Source of the DNA: Sulfurimonas sp.
GTDB taxonomy: Bacteria > Campylobacterota > Campylobacteria > Campylobacterales > Sulfurimonadaceae
DNA length: 64,000 nucleotides
Assembly (NCBI RefSeq): GCF_029027405.1
Contig: NZ_CP093396.1
Coordinates: 1,798,001 to 1,862,000, forward strand
Direction of reading: 5' to 3'
In this document: one piece after another, positions 47,511 through 56,366 of the stretch
Numbering within the stretch: the first letter of the stretch is position 1
How the letters are laid out: each line of letters opens with the position of its first letter
Translations under genes and position numbers: made by a program
Notes under the pieces: generated by a model
Seen by the model: the letters and a program-made list of their open reading frames with translations, nothing else
Databases searched by the model: none
Told to the model about the DNA's origin: nothing

Positions 47511-48530
47511 TTATCCCATCGGATACATAATATTGTTTTGTATAGTTTTAATCTCTTGCATTGTTTCTTCACTAAGTTCTAAATCCATAGCAGCAAAAGA
47601 GTCATCAAGTTGCCCAGTATTTCTAGCTCCTACGATAGTAGATGCTACAAACTTAAACTGTTTTGAGTATGCTACTGCTAAAGTTACAGTAGATATATCT
47701 AGTTTTTTAGCTATTTCTATATACTTTGAAGTCGCTTCTAGTGTCTTGTTGTTAACAAACCTTGTTCCTTGAGCTTTTGTACGAGGGTCTTCACTCTTTA
47801 AGTACTCAGAAAATCTAGCATTTGTAGGATAGAGCTTTCCATTATACTTACCACTCAAAACTCCACCACCAATAGGTGAATATGGAAGGAGTGATATTTG
47901 TTCTTTTTCGCATACCAGTGCCGACTCATCTAAAAATCTTGGATTGTTCAAAGAGAAGTTGTTTTGAATTGATTCAAATCTTGGGATGCCAAGTTTTTTA
48001 GAAGTTTCATTTGCTTTTGTAAGTCCGTAGGCAGTATCATTTGAAGTTCCAAGGTATCTCACTTTTCCTTCTTTAACTAGTTCTTCAAAAGCTCTAAGTG
48101 ACTCTTCGATAGGAACTATAGTATCTGGCCAGTGCATCTGATATAAGTCTATATAATCAGTTTGAAGTCTTTTCAAACTTCCTTCTATTGCACTTTTAAT
48201 ATGAAACTTATCAATAGCCGTAAAACCATGACGAACAGGAGGAACAAACCATCCACTAGCAGCACCAGCTACTTTAGATGCAAGAATAATGCTATCTCTT
48301 TTTTTATTCTTTAACCATTTACCAATAATTATCTCTGTTTCGCCTGCATAGTCTTCTTTTGGAGGAACAGGGTAAAGCTCAGCAGTATCGAAAAAGTTTA
48401 TACCTTTCTCATAAGCCTTGTCCATAATCTTAAAAGATTCAGCTTCATCACTCCAGCTTCCAAAACCCATTGTTCCTAAACATATAGGAGTTACACGAAG
48501 TCCTGTTTTACCTATGTATCTATACTTCAT
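47511..48530 (-). CDS. Aldo/keto reductase
   Basis: A 339-aa NADPH-dependent oxidoreductase of the AKR fold (Tas/YajO-like). The catalytic tetrad is visible: Asp and Tyr in FFDTAELYPVPP, Lys in ILASKVAGAAS, His in LYQMHWPD. VRYLGTSNDTAYG and LPYSPIGGGVLSGKYNG are family motifs. The substrate is unknown. It lies 13 bp upstream of hypE, and so is probably co-transcribed with hypE-hypX-hypA although unrelated to maturation. Confidence 0.92.
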   Translation of the reverse strand: MKYRYIGKTGLRVTPICLGTMGFGSWSDEAESFKIMDKAYEKGINFFDTAELYPVPPKEDYAGETEIIIGKWLKNKKRDSIILASKVAGAASGWFVPPVRHGFTAIDKFHIKSAIEGSLKRLQTDYIDLYQMHWPDTIVPIEESLRAFEELVKEGKVRYLGTSNDTAYGLTKANETSKKLGIPRFESIQNNFSLNNPRFLDESALVCEKEQISLLPYSPIGGGVLSGKYNGKLYPTNARFSEYLKSEDPRTKAQGTRFVNNKTLEATSKYIEIAKKLDISTVTLAVAYSKQFKFVASTIVGARNTGQLDDSFAAMDLELSEETMQEIKTIQNNIMYPMG

Positions 48531-48554
48531 TTTATGCTTTCTCCTTGCATAAAT

Positions 48555-50585
48555 TTAAAATTTATCATTATTTCTCCAATACTCAAGTAAAGTACCTTGA
48601 CCTTCTAATAGTTTTGACTTATCTAATTCATTTATATATTCTTCAACTACTTCTAACTTTATCAATTTTTCAAGAGATTCTTTTGATATATAATATTCCT
48701 TATAGCTTCCATTGACTATCCTATAGCTTTGAAATATATCTAATATTTTAAAAAAATCATTAGGTGATTTAAATATATTATTTTCTATATCTTTTGACAA
48801 TACATCTATTGAAGCATTAAATAAATTAAAACTGTGTACCAAGTTTAAGATTCCACTGTAGTTAGACATATTTTCATATGTAATTGATTCTAACTCTGAT
48901 TTAACTATACTGTTAAGTTTAGCAAGTGTTGCATCTGAAACTTTTAGCTTTTTATCACTATATGTTTTAGCTATCTCTTCATTAATACTTCGTAGTAAGT
49001 TGACTTTTACTTTAAATTCTATTTCGCTATCTGTTTTATAAAAATTCAATATAAAATCATCTACTTTTGGATGTTTAATTAAAACATCATATCCTAACTG
49101 CTCATAAGAAATTGATACATTAAATAATGAAAATGTGCTTTTATCTTTACTAACTAGGTCTTTTGATATTTTTAGTGTATTAAAAAACATGTTTTCTATT
49201 TCATTTTTCTCTATTGATTCATTAAACTCATAAAACATATCTAAAAAATATGAACTCTTTTGCTGTTCATCAGCTTTTAAGACAACTTTTTTTAATACTT
49301 CAAAGTCATTATTAATGAATGAATTTTTTATCTCATAATACTCTTTCATAGAGATTTTATCATCTGAAGTTGAAAAAGAAAAGTAGTTTTCAAAATAGTA
49401 AAAATTACTAATACCTTTATTTTTATGTCCACCTAAAGTTCTGTAATCATACTCTTTAAATATTGAAAAACTTATTTTTAATAAATCTTCAAAATCATGA
49501 AACTCTTTTAAATTATTACTGAAGTTTTCTTGAATTCTTTTTGTTTCTTCTTCTTTACTATAACCTGTATTTGTATTGATAAAAAAATCACTAGGCTTAT
49601 TTTGAATTAATTCATAAAGAGTATGTTTTTTTAATTTGATGAGTGAAATTATAAAAAAATCTGTAAAGTTTACTTCTTCTGCAATAATTGGATATTCAAA
49701 AGAAATTATATTTACTATTTGATTGATATCTCTTATTGTTTTTATATAATTACCTACTATCGAATGAACTTCGCTCCATGTTTCCTTATTAAAAATGTAT
49801 TTTACTTTTTTACATTCTAACTTAGTAAGAATTTCGTCAAGCTCTTTAAATAATAAATTTCTAATAGTAATTTTATGAGGTTTTGGAACTGAAAGTGGAT
49901 ATTGAACTATCTTTTCAAGATATTTTTGTCCTTTTTCGGCTTTAAATTTTAGAAGTGAATTTGAAACTACATTTTTATCATAAAGAAGTATATAAATAAG
50001 ATTATCAAAGTCTGCAATGCCTTTTACAAGTCTAAATATAAACTCCGTTTCTTTATCAGTAAGTCTGTCTATATCATCAATTATAATAACGATTTTTTTA
50101 TCTAATTTTTTTAAATAAGTATTTATTTTTTCTTTAACTTTTTCTAAATTGTCTCTGTTCTTATCCTCTAATCGTTTTGCTATGTTATATTTAACTTTTG
50201 CAACATCTCCTACCCCCACGGTTACATCGTCAGGTAAAATAAAAGATATTAATTTTCTAACATCTTTGGTAAACTCATCTTTTTTTGCATCTGTGGTTAT
50301 TGAAAGAATTACTTTCATTAATTCATCAAAAAATAGTTTTATCACTTGCCTAATATCAGTAATAAGCCATGGATTAAAATGTACTATTTCAACATCATTC
50401 TTTATATCAGATTTAATAAAATTTATTAAAGTAGTTTTTCCACTACCCCATTCTCCTTCTAGAGAAAGTATAAAAGTTTCATCTTGAGAATAATTCAGAA
50501 TACCTTTTGAAACCCTAGACGCAAATGGAGCAAAGTTTAACTTGTCATTTTTTATGTCATTCTCTGGGATATCACGATGTTGCAC
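48555..50585 (-). CDS. KAP family P-loop NTPase
   Basis: A 676-aa protein. Walker A LEGEWGSGKTTLINFIKSD lies near residues 43-61, followed by the KAP signature IVHFNPWLITD. Walker B is KIVIIIDDIDRLTDKETEFI, the STAND-like D-D-x-D-R-L form. No clear transmembrane helices interrupt the NTPase domain, unlike many KAP proteins. The C-terminal 300 residues are helical with no recognised domain. KAP NTPases recur in phage-defence and mobile contexts, but no known partner gene is adjacent. It lies 1 bp downstream of the sixA gene. Confidence 0.85.
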   Translation of the reverse strand: MQHRDIPENDIKNDKLNFAPFASRVSKGILNYSQDETFILSLEGEWGSGKTTLINFIKSDIKNDVEIVHFNPWLITDIRQVIKLFFDELMKVILSITTDAKKDEFTKDVRKLISFILPDDVTVGVGDVAKVKYNIAKRLEDKNRDNLEKVKEKINTYLKKLDKKIVIIIDDIDRLTDKETEFIFRLVKGIADFDNLIYILLYDKNVVSNSLLKFKAEKGQKYLEKIVQYPLSVPKPHKITIRNLLFKELDEILTKLECKKVKYIFNKETWSEVHSIVGNYIKTIRDINQIVNIISFEYPIIAEEVNFTDFFIISLIKLKKHTLYELIQNKPSDFFINTNTGYSKEEETKRIQENFSNNLKEFHDFEDLLKISFSIFKEYDYRTLGGHKNKGISNFYYFENYFSFSTSDDKISMKEYYEIKNSFINNDFEVLKKVVLKADEQQKSSYFLDMFYEFNESIEKNEIENMFFNTLKISKDLVSKDKSTFSLFNVSISYEQLGYDVLIKHPKVDDFILNFYKTDSEIEFKVKVNLLRSINEEIAKTYSDKKLKVSDATLAKLNSIVKSELESITYENMSNYSGILNLVHSFNLFNASIDVLSKDIENNIFKSPNDFFKILDIFQSYRIVNGSYKEYYISKESLEKLIKLEVVEEYINELDKSKLLEGQGTLLEYWRNNDKF

Positions 50586-50586
50586 A

Positions 50587-51084
50587 TTAAACCTTTTTAG
50601 TCATTTTTTTTGGATAATCAAACGAAATTAATCTTGCATTTTTTTTATTTATATCTTTCCAGTTCTTACAATTAAATTCAATCTCTACCATCCCACATGT
50701 TGGAAGATTCTCATCAAATCCAACATACTTTTCGGCTAACATATTTAACTCAAAATTATGTCCACATAAAAACAGAGTTGAGTTTTTTTCATTTACTTTT
50801 TTTATCATTTTATGAAGAGTGCTTAAACTTGCTTCATATATTTTTCTTTTAAATATAATTTTGTTTTTAAATTTTACTTTTTTAGCAATCGCTTTTATAG
50901 TTTTTTTTGCTCTAACTGCACTAGATGAAAGAATCATATCAGGTTTTACACCTTTTTCTTTTAATCTCTCTCCCATCTTTGGAGCATCTGCTATACCTCT
51001 GTGATTTAATGGTCTATCAAAATCTTTAAGACCGACCTCATCCCAACTTGATTTTGCGTGTCTTATAATATATAGTTTTTTCAT
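50587..51084 (-). CDS. sixA: SixA-like histidine phosphatase
   Basis: A 165-aa phosphatase of the histidine-acid (RHG) family. YIIRHAKSSWDEVGLKDFDR holds the catalytic RH, LSSSAVRAKKTIKAIA the second Arg, and LFLCGHNFELNML the second His. SixA dephosphorylates phosphohistidine proteins in E. coli; the target here is unknown. It overlaps the fic gene by 4 bp. Confidence 0.88.
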   Translation of the reverse strand: MKKLYIIRHAKSSWDEVGLKDFDRPLNHRGIADAPKMGERLKEKGVKPDMILSSSAVRAKKTIKAIAKKVKFKNKIIFKRKIYEASLSTLHKMIKKVNEKNSTLFLCGHNFELNMLAEKYVGFDENLPTCGMVEIEFNCKNWKDINKKNARLISFDYPKKMTKKV

Positions 51085-52043
51085 TTAATTACTTCCCAAT
51101 ATCCACTTCTAGCACTACCGATTCTTTTAATTTTGTTTTCTTCTTTTAGTTTTTCTAGATCTCTTTTAATAGTCTTCTCGTTTACTTCAAATTTTAGTGC
51201 TAATTCTTTCACTGTTACTTTTGAATTTTCAGCTATTAAATTTAATATAGAAACTTCTCTACCTTTAGGGACATTTTTAGAGACATCATTGGGGACATTT
51301 TTTATCGCTTCAAAAATTACTTCCAACATAAACTCTATAAAAGGTGTGCTTTGTCCAAGTTCACCTGAATCTTCTAAGGCTTTGTAATATCTATCTTGAT
51401 AGTCTCTTACAATACTTTCAGTAGCGACAGAAGAAAAAATACTTTTGTAGTTATATAATATCACGCTCTGCCATAGTCTTCCAATGCGACCGTTACCATC
51501 ACTAAAGGGATGAATAAATTCAAACTCATAATGAAAGACACTACTTTTAATAAGAGGATGGTCATCTGAGTTTTTTAACCACTCAAACAAGTCACTCATC
51601 AACTCCGGAACTCTCTCATGCGGTGGAGCTACATGACTAACTCCATTTTCACTGCCAACTCCTACATTTACTCTTCTAAAAGCTCCTGCTGTTGTCAAGA
51701 TACCATTCATTAAGATTTTATGTGCTTGAAGCAAGTCATCCAAAGAATCATAACAATACTCTTCAAACTTCTCATACGCTTTTATGGCTCCATCTACTTC
51801 TGCAAGCTCTCGCACACTACCAAGAACTCTTTTTCCATCTAATATAGCTGTAATTTTTTCTTCACCTAAGAAGTTACCTTCTATCTCTAGAGTACCAGCC
51901 AGTATTTTTATACGATTTGTTCTTCTTAAATATGGAGTAATAGAACTGTTTTGAGTACTCTCTATTTTAGTTAAAGCTTCAGTTATCTCACTCACAAGAT
52001 TTAGCATCTTTGATGTGATTGTAAAAAGTGGTTGATAACTCAT
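51081..52043 (-). CDS. Fic family protein with winged-helix C-terminus
   Basis: A 320-aa Fic/DOC-fold enzyme, probably an AMP transferase. The active site HPFSDGNGRIGR (residues 178-189) is complete. An intramolecular inhibitory helix of the [S/T]xxxE[G/N] type is seen as TLEIEG (51-56), so it should be autoinhibited. The C-terminal part (about 260-320) is a winged helix: VKELALKFEVNEKTIKRDLE. Size and order match the common Fic-HTH adenylyltransferases. It overlaps sixA by 4 bp and is 31 bp downstream of hypD. Confidence 0.92.
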   Translation of the reverse strand: MSYQPLFTITSKMLNLVSEITEALTKIESTQNSSITPYLRRTNRIKILAGTLEIEGNFLGEEKITAILDGKRVLGSVRELAEVDGAIKAYEKFEEYCYDSLDDLLQAHKILMNGILTTAGAFRRVNVGVGSENGVSHVAPPHERVPELMSDLFEWLKNSDDHPLIKSSVFHYEFEFIHPFSDGNGRIGRLWQSVILYNYKSIFSSVATESIVRDYQDRYYKALEDSGELGQSTPFIEFMLEVIFEAIKNVPNDVSKNVPKGREVSILNLIAENSKVTVKELALKFEVNEKTIKRDLEKLKEENKIKRIGSARSGYWEVIK

Positions 52044-52074
52044 AGCTTTATACCTTGTGATTTCTAATGATATA

Positions 52075-53217
52075 TTATATCAGATTCCCATATTTATAGT
52101 ACGCTGAACAAGCACCTTCACTACTAACCATACAACTACCAACAGGTGAAGTTGGTTTACAAGCAGTTCCAAATATTGTACATTCAGGTGGTGAAGCCAT
52201 GCCTCTAAGTATATCTCCACAGATGCAAAGTTTATGATCTTCTATCTCTTCTAAAGGTAGAACATCTTTATAAATAACTTCTGCATCATACTCACTAAAT
52301 TCTGCTTTTAATTTTAAACCGCTTTTAGGTATATTTCCTAAACCTCTCCATTTAAAAAGGTCTGCTTTGTCAAAATACTTTTGAATCAATTTTTGAGCTT
52401 TAATATTTCCATTGTGAGTTACAAGTCTTTTATATTCTATTTCAAGCTCACATCTATCTTCAATGCACTGCTTAACTATCATACTTATACCTTGCATAAC
52501 ATCAACAGGTTCAAACCCAGTTACTACAACAGGTCGATTATAATCTCTTGGAAATTCTTCATATATCTTACTTCCACTTATAACACTCACATGAGAAGGC
52601 CCTAAAAAAGCATCTATTTTATTGTTATAACTATCAACATGAACATCTCTACTATCTATTAACTCTTTCATAACTTCGGGAACTGTTACATGGTTTATGT
52701 GAAAGTATATATTTGTTATTTTTTTATTTACAACAGCATTAAGAAGTGCAGCTGTCATTGGGGTTGTTGTTTCAAAACCTATCGCAAAAAATATAACTTT
52801 TTTACTAGGATTTTCATTTGCAATCTTTATACAATCTAGGGGAGAGTAAACAAATCTTACATCAGCACCTTTAGCTCTGGCATCTTGAAGACTACCTTTA
52901 CTTCCTGGTACTTTTATCATATCACCTAAAGTTACTAAAATTACATCTTTTTGCATACTTAAAACATACGCATGATCAATTCTCTCTTTTGGTATGATAC
53001 AAACAGGACAGCCTGGACCATGAACAAACTTAATATTTTTAGGTAAAAGTTGAGGAATTCCATACTTCATAATCGTATGAGTATGACCACCACAAACTTC
53101 CATAATATTTATAGGATTTTTCAGTTTTTTTGCATCTTCATTTATGATTTTAGCAAATGCTTTAATAGTATCGCCATCTCTAAAATCATCATATAGATTA
53201 TTTAACTCTAACTCCAT
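52075..53217 (-). CDS. hypD: Hydrogenase maturation protein HypD
   Basis: A 380-aa Fe-S protein that with HypC assembles the Fe(CN)2CO unit. EVCGGHTHTIMKYGIPQLLP, VHGPGCPVCIIP, FFAIGFETTTPM and the C-terminal cysteines (LCICGDILRG, CTIFGTACKPTSPVGSCMVS) that hold the 4Fe-4S cluster are all present. It directly follows hypC (0 bp gap). Confidence 0.97.
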   Translation of the reverse strand: MELELNNLYDDFRDGDTIKAFAKIINEDAKKLKNPINIMEVCGGHTHTIMKYGIPQLLPKNIKFVHGPGCPVCIIPKERIDHAYVLSMQKDVILVTLGDMIKVPGSKGSLQDARAKGADVRFVYSPLDCIKIANENPSKKVIFFAIGFETTTPMTAALLNAVVNKKITNIYFHINHVTVPEVMKELIDSRDVHVDSYNNKIDAFLGPSHVSVISGSKIYEEFPRDYNRPVVVTGFEPVDVMQGISMIVKQCIEDRCELEIEYKRLVTHNGNIKAQKLIQKYFDKADLFKWRGLGNIPKSGLKLKAEFSEYDAEVIYKDVLPLEEIEDHKLCICGDILRGMASPPECTIFGTACKPTSPVGSCMVSSEGACSAYYKYGNLI

Positions 53218-53550
53218 CTAAGCTCCTCTATTTGCGCACTCATCCCCCAGGGGAGCCTCTCTGGCTTCGCCATTCACCTTCTCATCTTCTTCTAGTATTG
53301 CTTGCTGTCTATCTTCTTCGTTCATTGCTTCAATGATTTCTTTATAAAGTTCTAAACTATCAAGAGCTTCCGCTTCATCAATTTTGTTCATTACAAAACC
53401 GATATGAAGAAGTACATAATCGCCAATTTTAACATCACCCTCTTCGAGTAAGTCTAAACTAGCTGCTCTTTGAACACCCATAGTATCAACAGTAGCCAAG
53501 TTTGTTTCTTTATCTATTTTTACTACTTTAGATGGAATTGAAAGACACAT
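53218..53550 (-). CDS. hypC: Hydrogenase assembly chaperone HypC
   Basis: A 110-aa chaperone starting MCLSIPSKVVKIDKETNLAT, with the essential Cys2, and GDYVLLHIGFVMNKIDEAEA. The last 20 or so residues (GEAREAPLGDECANRGA) are unlike HypC and are encoded by a palindrome-rich GC-rich stretch, apparently a repeat that extended the frame. The stop abuts hypD, and the start overlaps the hypB stop by 1 bp. Confidence 0.94.
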   Translation of the reverse strand: MCLSIPSKVVKIDKETNLATVDTMGVQRAASLDLLEEGDVKIGDYVLLHIGFVMNKIDEAEALDSLELYKEIIEAMNEEDRQQAILEEDEKVNGEAREAPLGDECANRGA

Positions 53551-54317
53551 TATCTCATCTCCATCTTAAATTTTATCCACTGTGCAACTTTTTTTAGACT
53601 CTCTTCATCTTTTGTACTAACTTCAAGTATGTCAACATTTGGTTTTAGTTTTCTAGCATCTGCTTTTTCTTTTTCCATGTCATAATCAAAATGTGGAAGT
53701 AAATCAACCTTTGTAAATAAAACTAAATCAGCTTGGCGAAACATTACAGGATATTTTATAATCTTGTCTTCACCCTCAGGAATACTTACTAAAATAATAT
53801 TTAAGTGACTCCCAACATCATAAGATGCAGGACAAACTAAGTTTCCAACATTTTCAACAAAACAAACATCCATAGCATCTAAGTCCATATGATGCAAAGC
53901 TTTATGAACCATAAATGCATCTAAATGACAAGCTGAACCTGTTTGAATCTGATGAGCTTGGATACCTTTAGCTTTTAATCTATCAGCATCTCTACTTGTT
54001 TCTAAATCACCTTCTACAACACCAAACTTAAAGTCACAAACATCATTAAGATGTTCCAACAAAGTAGTTTTACCACTTCCGGGAGAACTCATTAGGTTTA
54101 TACAAAGAACACCTTTTGAATCAAAATGCTGTCGATTATGCCCTGCTTCATGGTCATTTTTATCTAAAATTTTTGTAATTATAGATATTGTTTTTGGATC
54201 ATTTAACTGAGGGTTATCATGTAGATGCTGGTGAGCACCTTGATGTTCTGACGAATTTCCATGAGAGTGAGAATGTCCCACGCTATCTGTTATACTACAA
54301 CCGCAATCTTTACACAT
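53550..54317 (-). CDS. hypB: Hydrogenase nickel incorporation GTPase HypB
   Basis: A 255-aa SIMIBI GTPase. The N-terminus MCKDCGCSITDSVGHSHSHG holds the CxxCGC high-affinity nickel motif, followed by a His-rich tract. P-loop MSSPGSGKTTLLEHL and FVENVGNLVCPASYDVG (with the second metal site) are typical. Its ribosome binding site AAGGAATATTAATT is part of the dispersed repeat at 54320-54452. First gene of hypBCD. Confidence 0.96.
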   Translation of the reverse strand: MCKDCGCSITDSVGHSHSHGNSSEHQGAHQHLHDNPQLNDPKTISIITKILDKNDHEAGHNRQHFDSKGVLCINLMSSPGSGKTTLLEHLNDVCDFKFGVVEGDLETSRDADRLKAKGIQAHQIQTGSACHLDAFMVHKALHHMDLDAMDVCFVENVGNLVCPASYDVGSHLNIILVSIPEGEDKIIKYPVMFRQADLVLFTKVDLLPHFDYDMEKEKADARKLKPNVDILEVSTKDEESLKKVAQWIKFKMEMR

Positions 54318-54319
54318 AA

Positions 54320-54452
54320 TTAATATTCCTTAATTTTATTTCATAAAATGAAGGAAACCCTTCATCTGTTTATCACGGTATCGGAAGTAATTCCGCTACC
54401 TACGCTAACGCTTGGTTTTCTTCAGCAGAAAGCTCTCGGCACTTGTGCCTCT
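54320..54452 (-). repeat. Dispersed intergenic element, copy 2 (leader of hypB)
   Basis: On the minus strand it reads GTAGGTAGCGGAATTACTTC, then CGATACC, GATGAAGGGTTTCC, TTCATTTTATGAAATAAAAT and TAAGGAATATTAA up to the hypB start. It matches the copy before era, with the same order of hairpin, TGAAGGGTTTCC box, TTCA/TGAA hairpin and ribosome binding site. Here the main stem has diverged (GTAGCGGAA against TTCCGATAC). Confidence 0.72.
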
Positions 54453-54463
54453 TTGAGAGCTTT
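54429..54463. terminator. Strong hairpin, terminator between nicO and hypB
   Basis: AAAGCTCTC (54429-54437) pairs with GAGAGCTTT (54455-54463); inside, GGCAC-TT-GTGCC (54438-54449) forms a second stem. On the minus strand it follows the nicO stop by 9 bp and is the likely nicO terminator, although only a short T-run follows. Confidence 0.6.
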
Positions 54464-54471
54464 TCTAGTTT

Positions 54472-55113
54472 CTATCCGAGTATCATATTTGTTCCTACAA
54501 CAACTGATACTACACCTGCTGTTGCAAAAACTCTTTTTAAATTTTGTTTCGAGTTTAACAAATTTTTATTAATATACAATATTACACTACCAAAACCTAC
54601 AAAAATAACCATTACTCCAAGAGCAAAAGCTACAACCATTACTAAATCAACACTTCCTGATTCAAGCATTCCAAGAGTTACAAGCATTCCTCTAACTCCG
54701 CCAACACCCATCAATACGCCAATAGTAAAAGCTGATGATGTATCACGGTTATCATGTTTGTGTTCTTTACCAAACCAAATATGAACATGTTCTTTGCCAT
54801 TATGTATATGTTTTTTCAACTGAATTCGGTCTGTAAAAACCATAAATAATAAGTAAACTCCCATCATCAAAATCACAGATGCTGAGATAATATCGCCATA
54901 ACCGAGTATTGCTTCACTTATATTATAAGTATCTAAAATCTTTGCAAAGATAAAAAGTGCAAGTCCATGACCAATAGCGAACATTGTTGTTATTGTCATA
55001 GTCTTTTTTTTACTTTTTCCTATTGAGAAGTCTGCTATCGCAGTTAGGTGGTCAGGTCCAAAAGCGTGTAATATTCCATACCAAAAGATGAGTAATAATC
55101 CAAAATTTTCCAT
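54472..55113 (-). CDS. NicO-family nickel/cobalt transporter
   Basis: A 213-aa inner-membrane protein with about six helices. The first helix carries HAFGPDH (HxxxxDH, the NiCoT/NicO metal signature), and GKEHVHIWFGKEHKHD is a His-rich cytoplasmic loop of the RcnA/NicO/UreH type. Next to hypB, nickel uptake for the NiFe hydrogenase is the natural role (inference); efflux is possible in the family. Transcribed toward hypB but separated by a terminator. Confidence 0.82.
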   Translation of the reverse strand: MENFGLLLIFWYGILHAFGPDHLTAIADFSIGKSKKKTMTITTMFAIGHGLALFIFAKILDTYNISEAILGYGDIISASVILMMGVYLLFMVFTDRIQLKKHIHNGKEHVHIWFGKEHKHDNRDTSSAFTIGVLMGVGGVRGMLVTLGMLESGSVDLVMVVAFALGVMVIFVGFGSVILYINKNLLNSKQNLKRVFATAGVVSVVVGTNMILG

Positions 55114-55130
55114 TAAATTTCCTCTTAAAC

Positions 55131-55142
55131 GAATAAGTATTC
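55131..55142. promoter_or_regulatory. Palindrome upstream of nicO
   Basis: GAATA-AG-TATTC, a perfect 12-bp inverted repeat 17 bp upstream of the nicO start codon, within the shared nicO/55229 promoter region. It may be an operator for a metal regulator. It does not match a NikR or Fur consensus I can recall well enough to name. Confidence 0.3.
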
Positions 55143-55228
55143 ATATTTTATATTTTTATAATTAAAAGTAAAGTTAATTTAGAACTTTCTTATATAGTTT
55201 TGGTACTAATCTATGTTAAAATACTACT

Positions 55229-55888
55229 ATGAACTGTATTTATTGCGATAATAAAAAATTATATCACTTAAAATCTGGACAAGTTAAATGTTCTAGATGC
55301 AAAAAAAAGTTTTCATTAAACAAAATAAAAAAAGATTTAGCCTTAATTGAGGCATTTTGTGAAGATTTAACCGCTAATGAAACCGCCCATAGAACAAACC
55401 TAAATTATGTAACAATTACAAATAGATTTAAGCTATTTAGAGTTCTAATAGCCAACTATCTTGAAGATAAATATAGAGATAAAAATGTTATAGAATATGA
55501 TGAATACACTTATTTGCCACAAAGTAAAAAAAGAGTAAAAGAAAATATTTTTGATGCTCATAATTTTATTACTTTTCATTTTGAAGATCAAGTTTTTAAC
55601 TTACTTATGCCAAGTTTACATGTTTACAAAAAACAGTTTTTAGATGACGCAGCAGAGGAAGCCTACTTTAAAGAGTTTTCAAAATACATGATGTTAAATA
55701 AAATTTCAAAAACGCAAAAAAGAGAAAATATCATCACAAAATTTTGGCTTTATTTTGAAGACTCTATACTAAAATACAAAGGCATAGAAAATAAAAACTT
55801 TTTTATTTATTTAAAAGAGATTGAGTTTAAATTTAATTATAAAAAGACTAAACAAAAAGAGATACTTAAAGCTCTTTATTATGCATAG
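55229..55888 (+). CDS. Zinc-ribbon/HTH protein derived from an IS1595-like transposase
   Basis: A 219-aa protein. The N-terminal zinc ribbon is C3-x2-C6 and C21-x2-C24, then an HTH (LTANETAHRTNLNYVTITNR, about residues 48-67). IEYDEYTYLP (88-97) resembles the first DDE motif VExDExYxGG of IS1595/ISXO2 transposases, but the rest does not show clear second and third catalytic residues, and the protein is shorter than the active enzymes (about 290-330 aa). It looks like a vestigial or domesticated transposase, perhaps now a DNA-binding protein. No terminal inverted repeats were seen around it. Confidence 0.6.
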   Translation: MNCIYCDNKKLYHLKSGQVKCSRCKKKFSLNKIKKDLALIEAFCEDLTANETAHRTNLNYVTITNRFKLFRVLIANYLEDKYRDKNVIEYDEYTYLPQSKKRVKENIFDAHNFITFHFEDQVFNLLMPSLHVYKKQFLDDAAEEAYFKEFSKYMMLNKISKTQKRENIITKFWLYFEDSILKYKGIENKNFFIYLKEIEFKFNYKKTKQKEILKALYYA

Positions 55889-55895
55889 AAAGTAC

Positions 55896-56351
55896 TTATT
55901 CTATTGAAATATAAATTTCTATTTCATTTTTCTCTTTATAGTGTTCAAAATCAGTTTTATAAACTCTTTTGTATTGAGAGTTTTCATTTGAAAAATACTT
56001 CCAAATTTCACCCCAAGTTTCTATAACTGCTTGTATTCTTGCATTGTCATCAGTTTCTTTGAGTGTTTTATGAAACACTAAATATTTACCTTTTTGAATT
56101 GTGATTTTATCTAAACTTTCATTTGATGTTTCATATCCTGCTAGTACATCAAATTCACCTTTTGCATCTGACTCAAAGTTATAGTAAATGCCATAAACTC
56201 TTTGCCCATTTTGGTAGTTTACTTCTACAGTACTATCAAACTTCTGCCATATAGCACCTATTTTTGCAGTTTTTGGATCCATTTCATTTGAATTTTTTGT
56301 TCTTGTTGAAATACCATATATTAATTTTTCTTCAATCTCTTCTACTCTCAT
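55896..56351 (-). CDS. GyrI-like/AraC effector-binding domain protein
   Basis: A 151-aa stand-alone small-molecule-binding domain. IGAIWQKFDSTVEVNYQNGQ, VYGIYYNFESDAKGEFDVLA, GYET, KGKYLVFHKT and YKTDFEHYKEKNEIEIYISI follow the pattern of the AraC_E_bind/GyrI-like family (including integron-associated Cass2). No DNA-binding domain is attached. Probable role in drug or cationic ligand sequestration. It ends 8 bp from the converging 55229 gene and lies 15 bp after the ClbS/DfsB gene. Confidence 0.85.
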   Translation of the reverse strand: MRVEEIEEKLIYGISTRTKNSNEMDPKTAKIGAIWQKFDSTVEVNYQNGQRVYGIYYNFESDAKGEFDVLAGYETSNESLDKITIQKGKYLVFHKTLKETDDNARIQAVIETWGEIWKYFSNENSQYKRVYKTDFEHYKEKNEIEIYISIE

Positions 56352-56366
56352 AATTTTCCTTTATGT

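Noticed and set aside
48555-52043. KAP NTPase, SixA and Fic as a known named phage-defence system
   Set aside because: No established system with this exact set is known to me; reported only as an unusual cluster.
54437-54450. GGCACTTGTGCC as a sigma-54 promoter
   Set aside because: It lacks the GC/TTGC element at the correct distance, and it is the inner part of a terminator hairpin.
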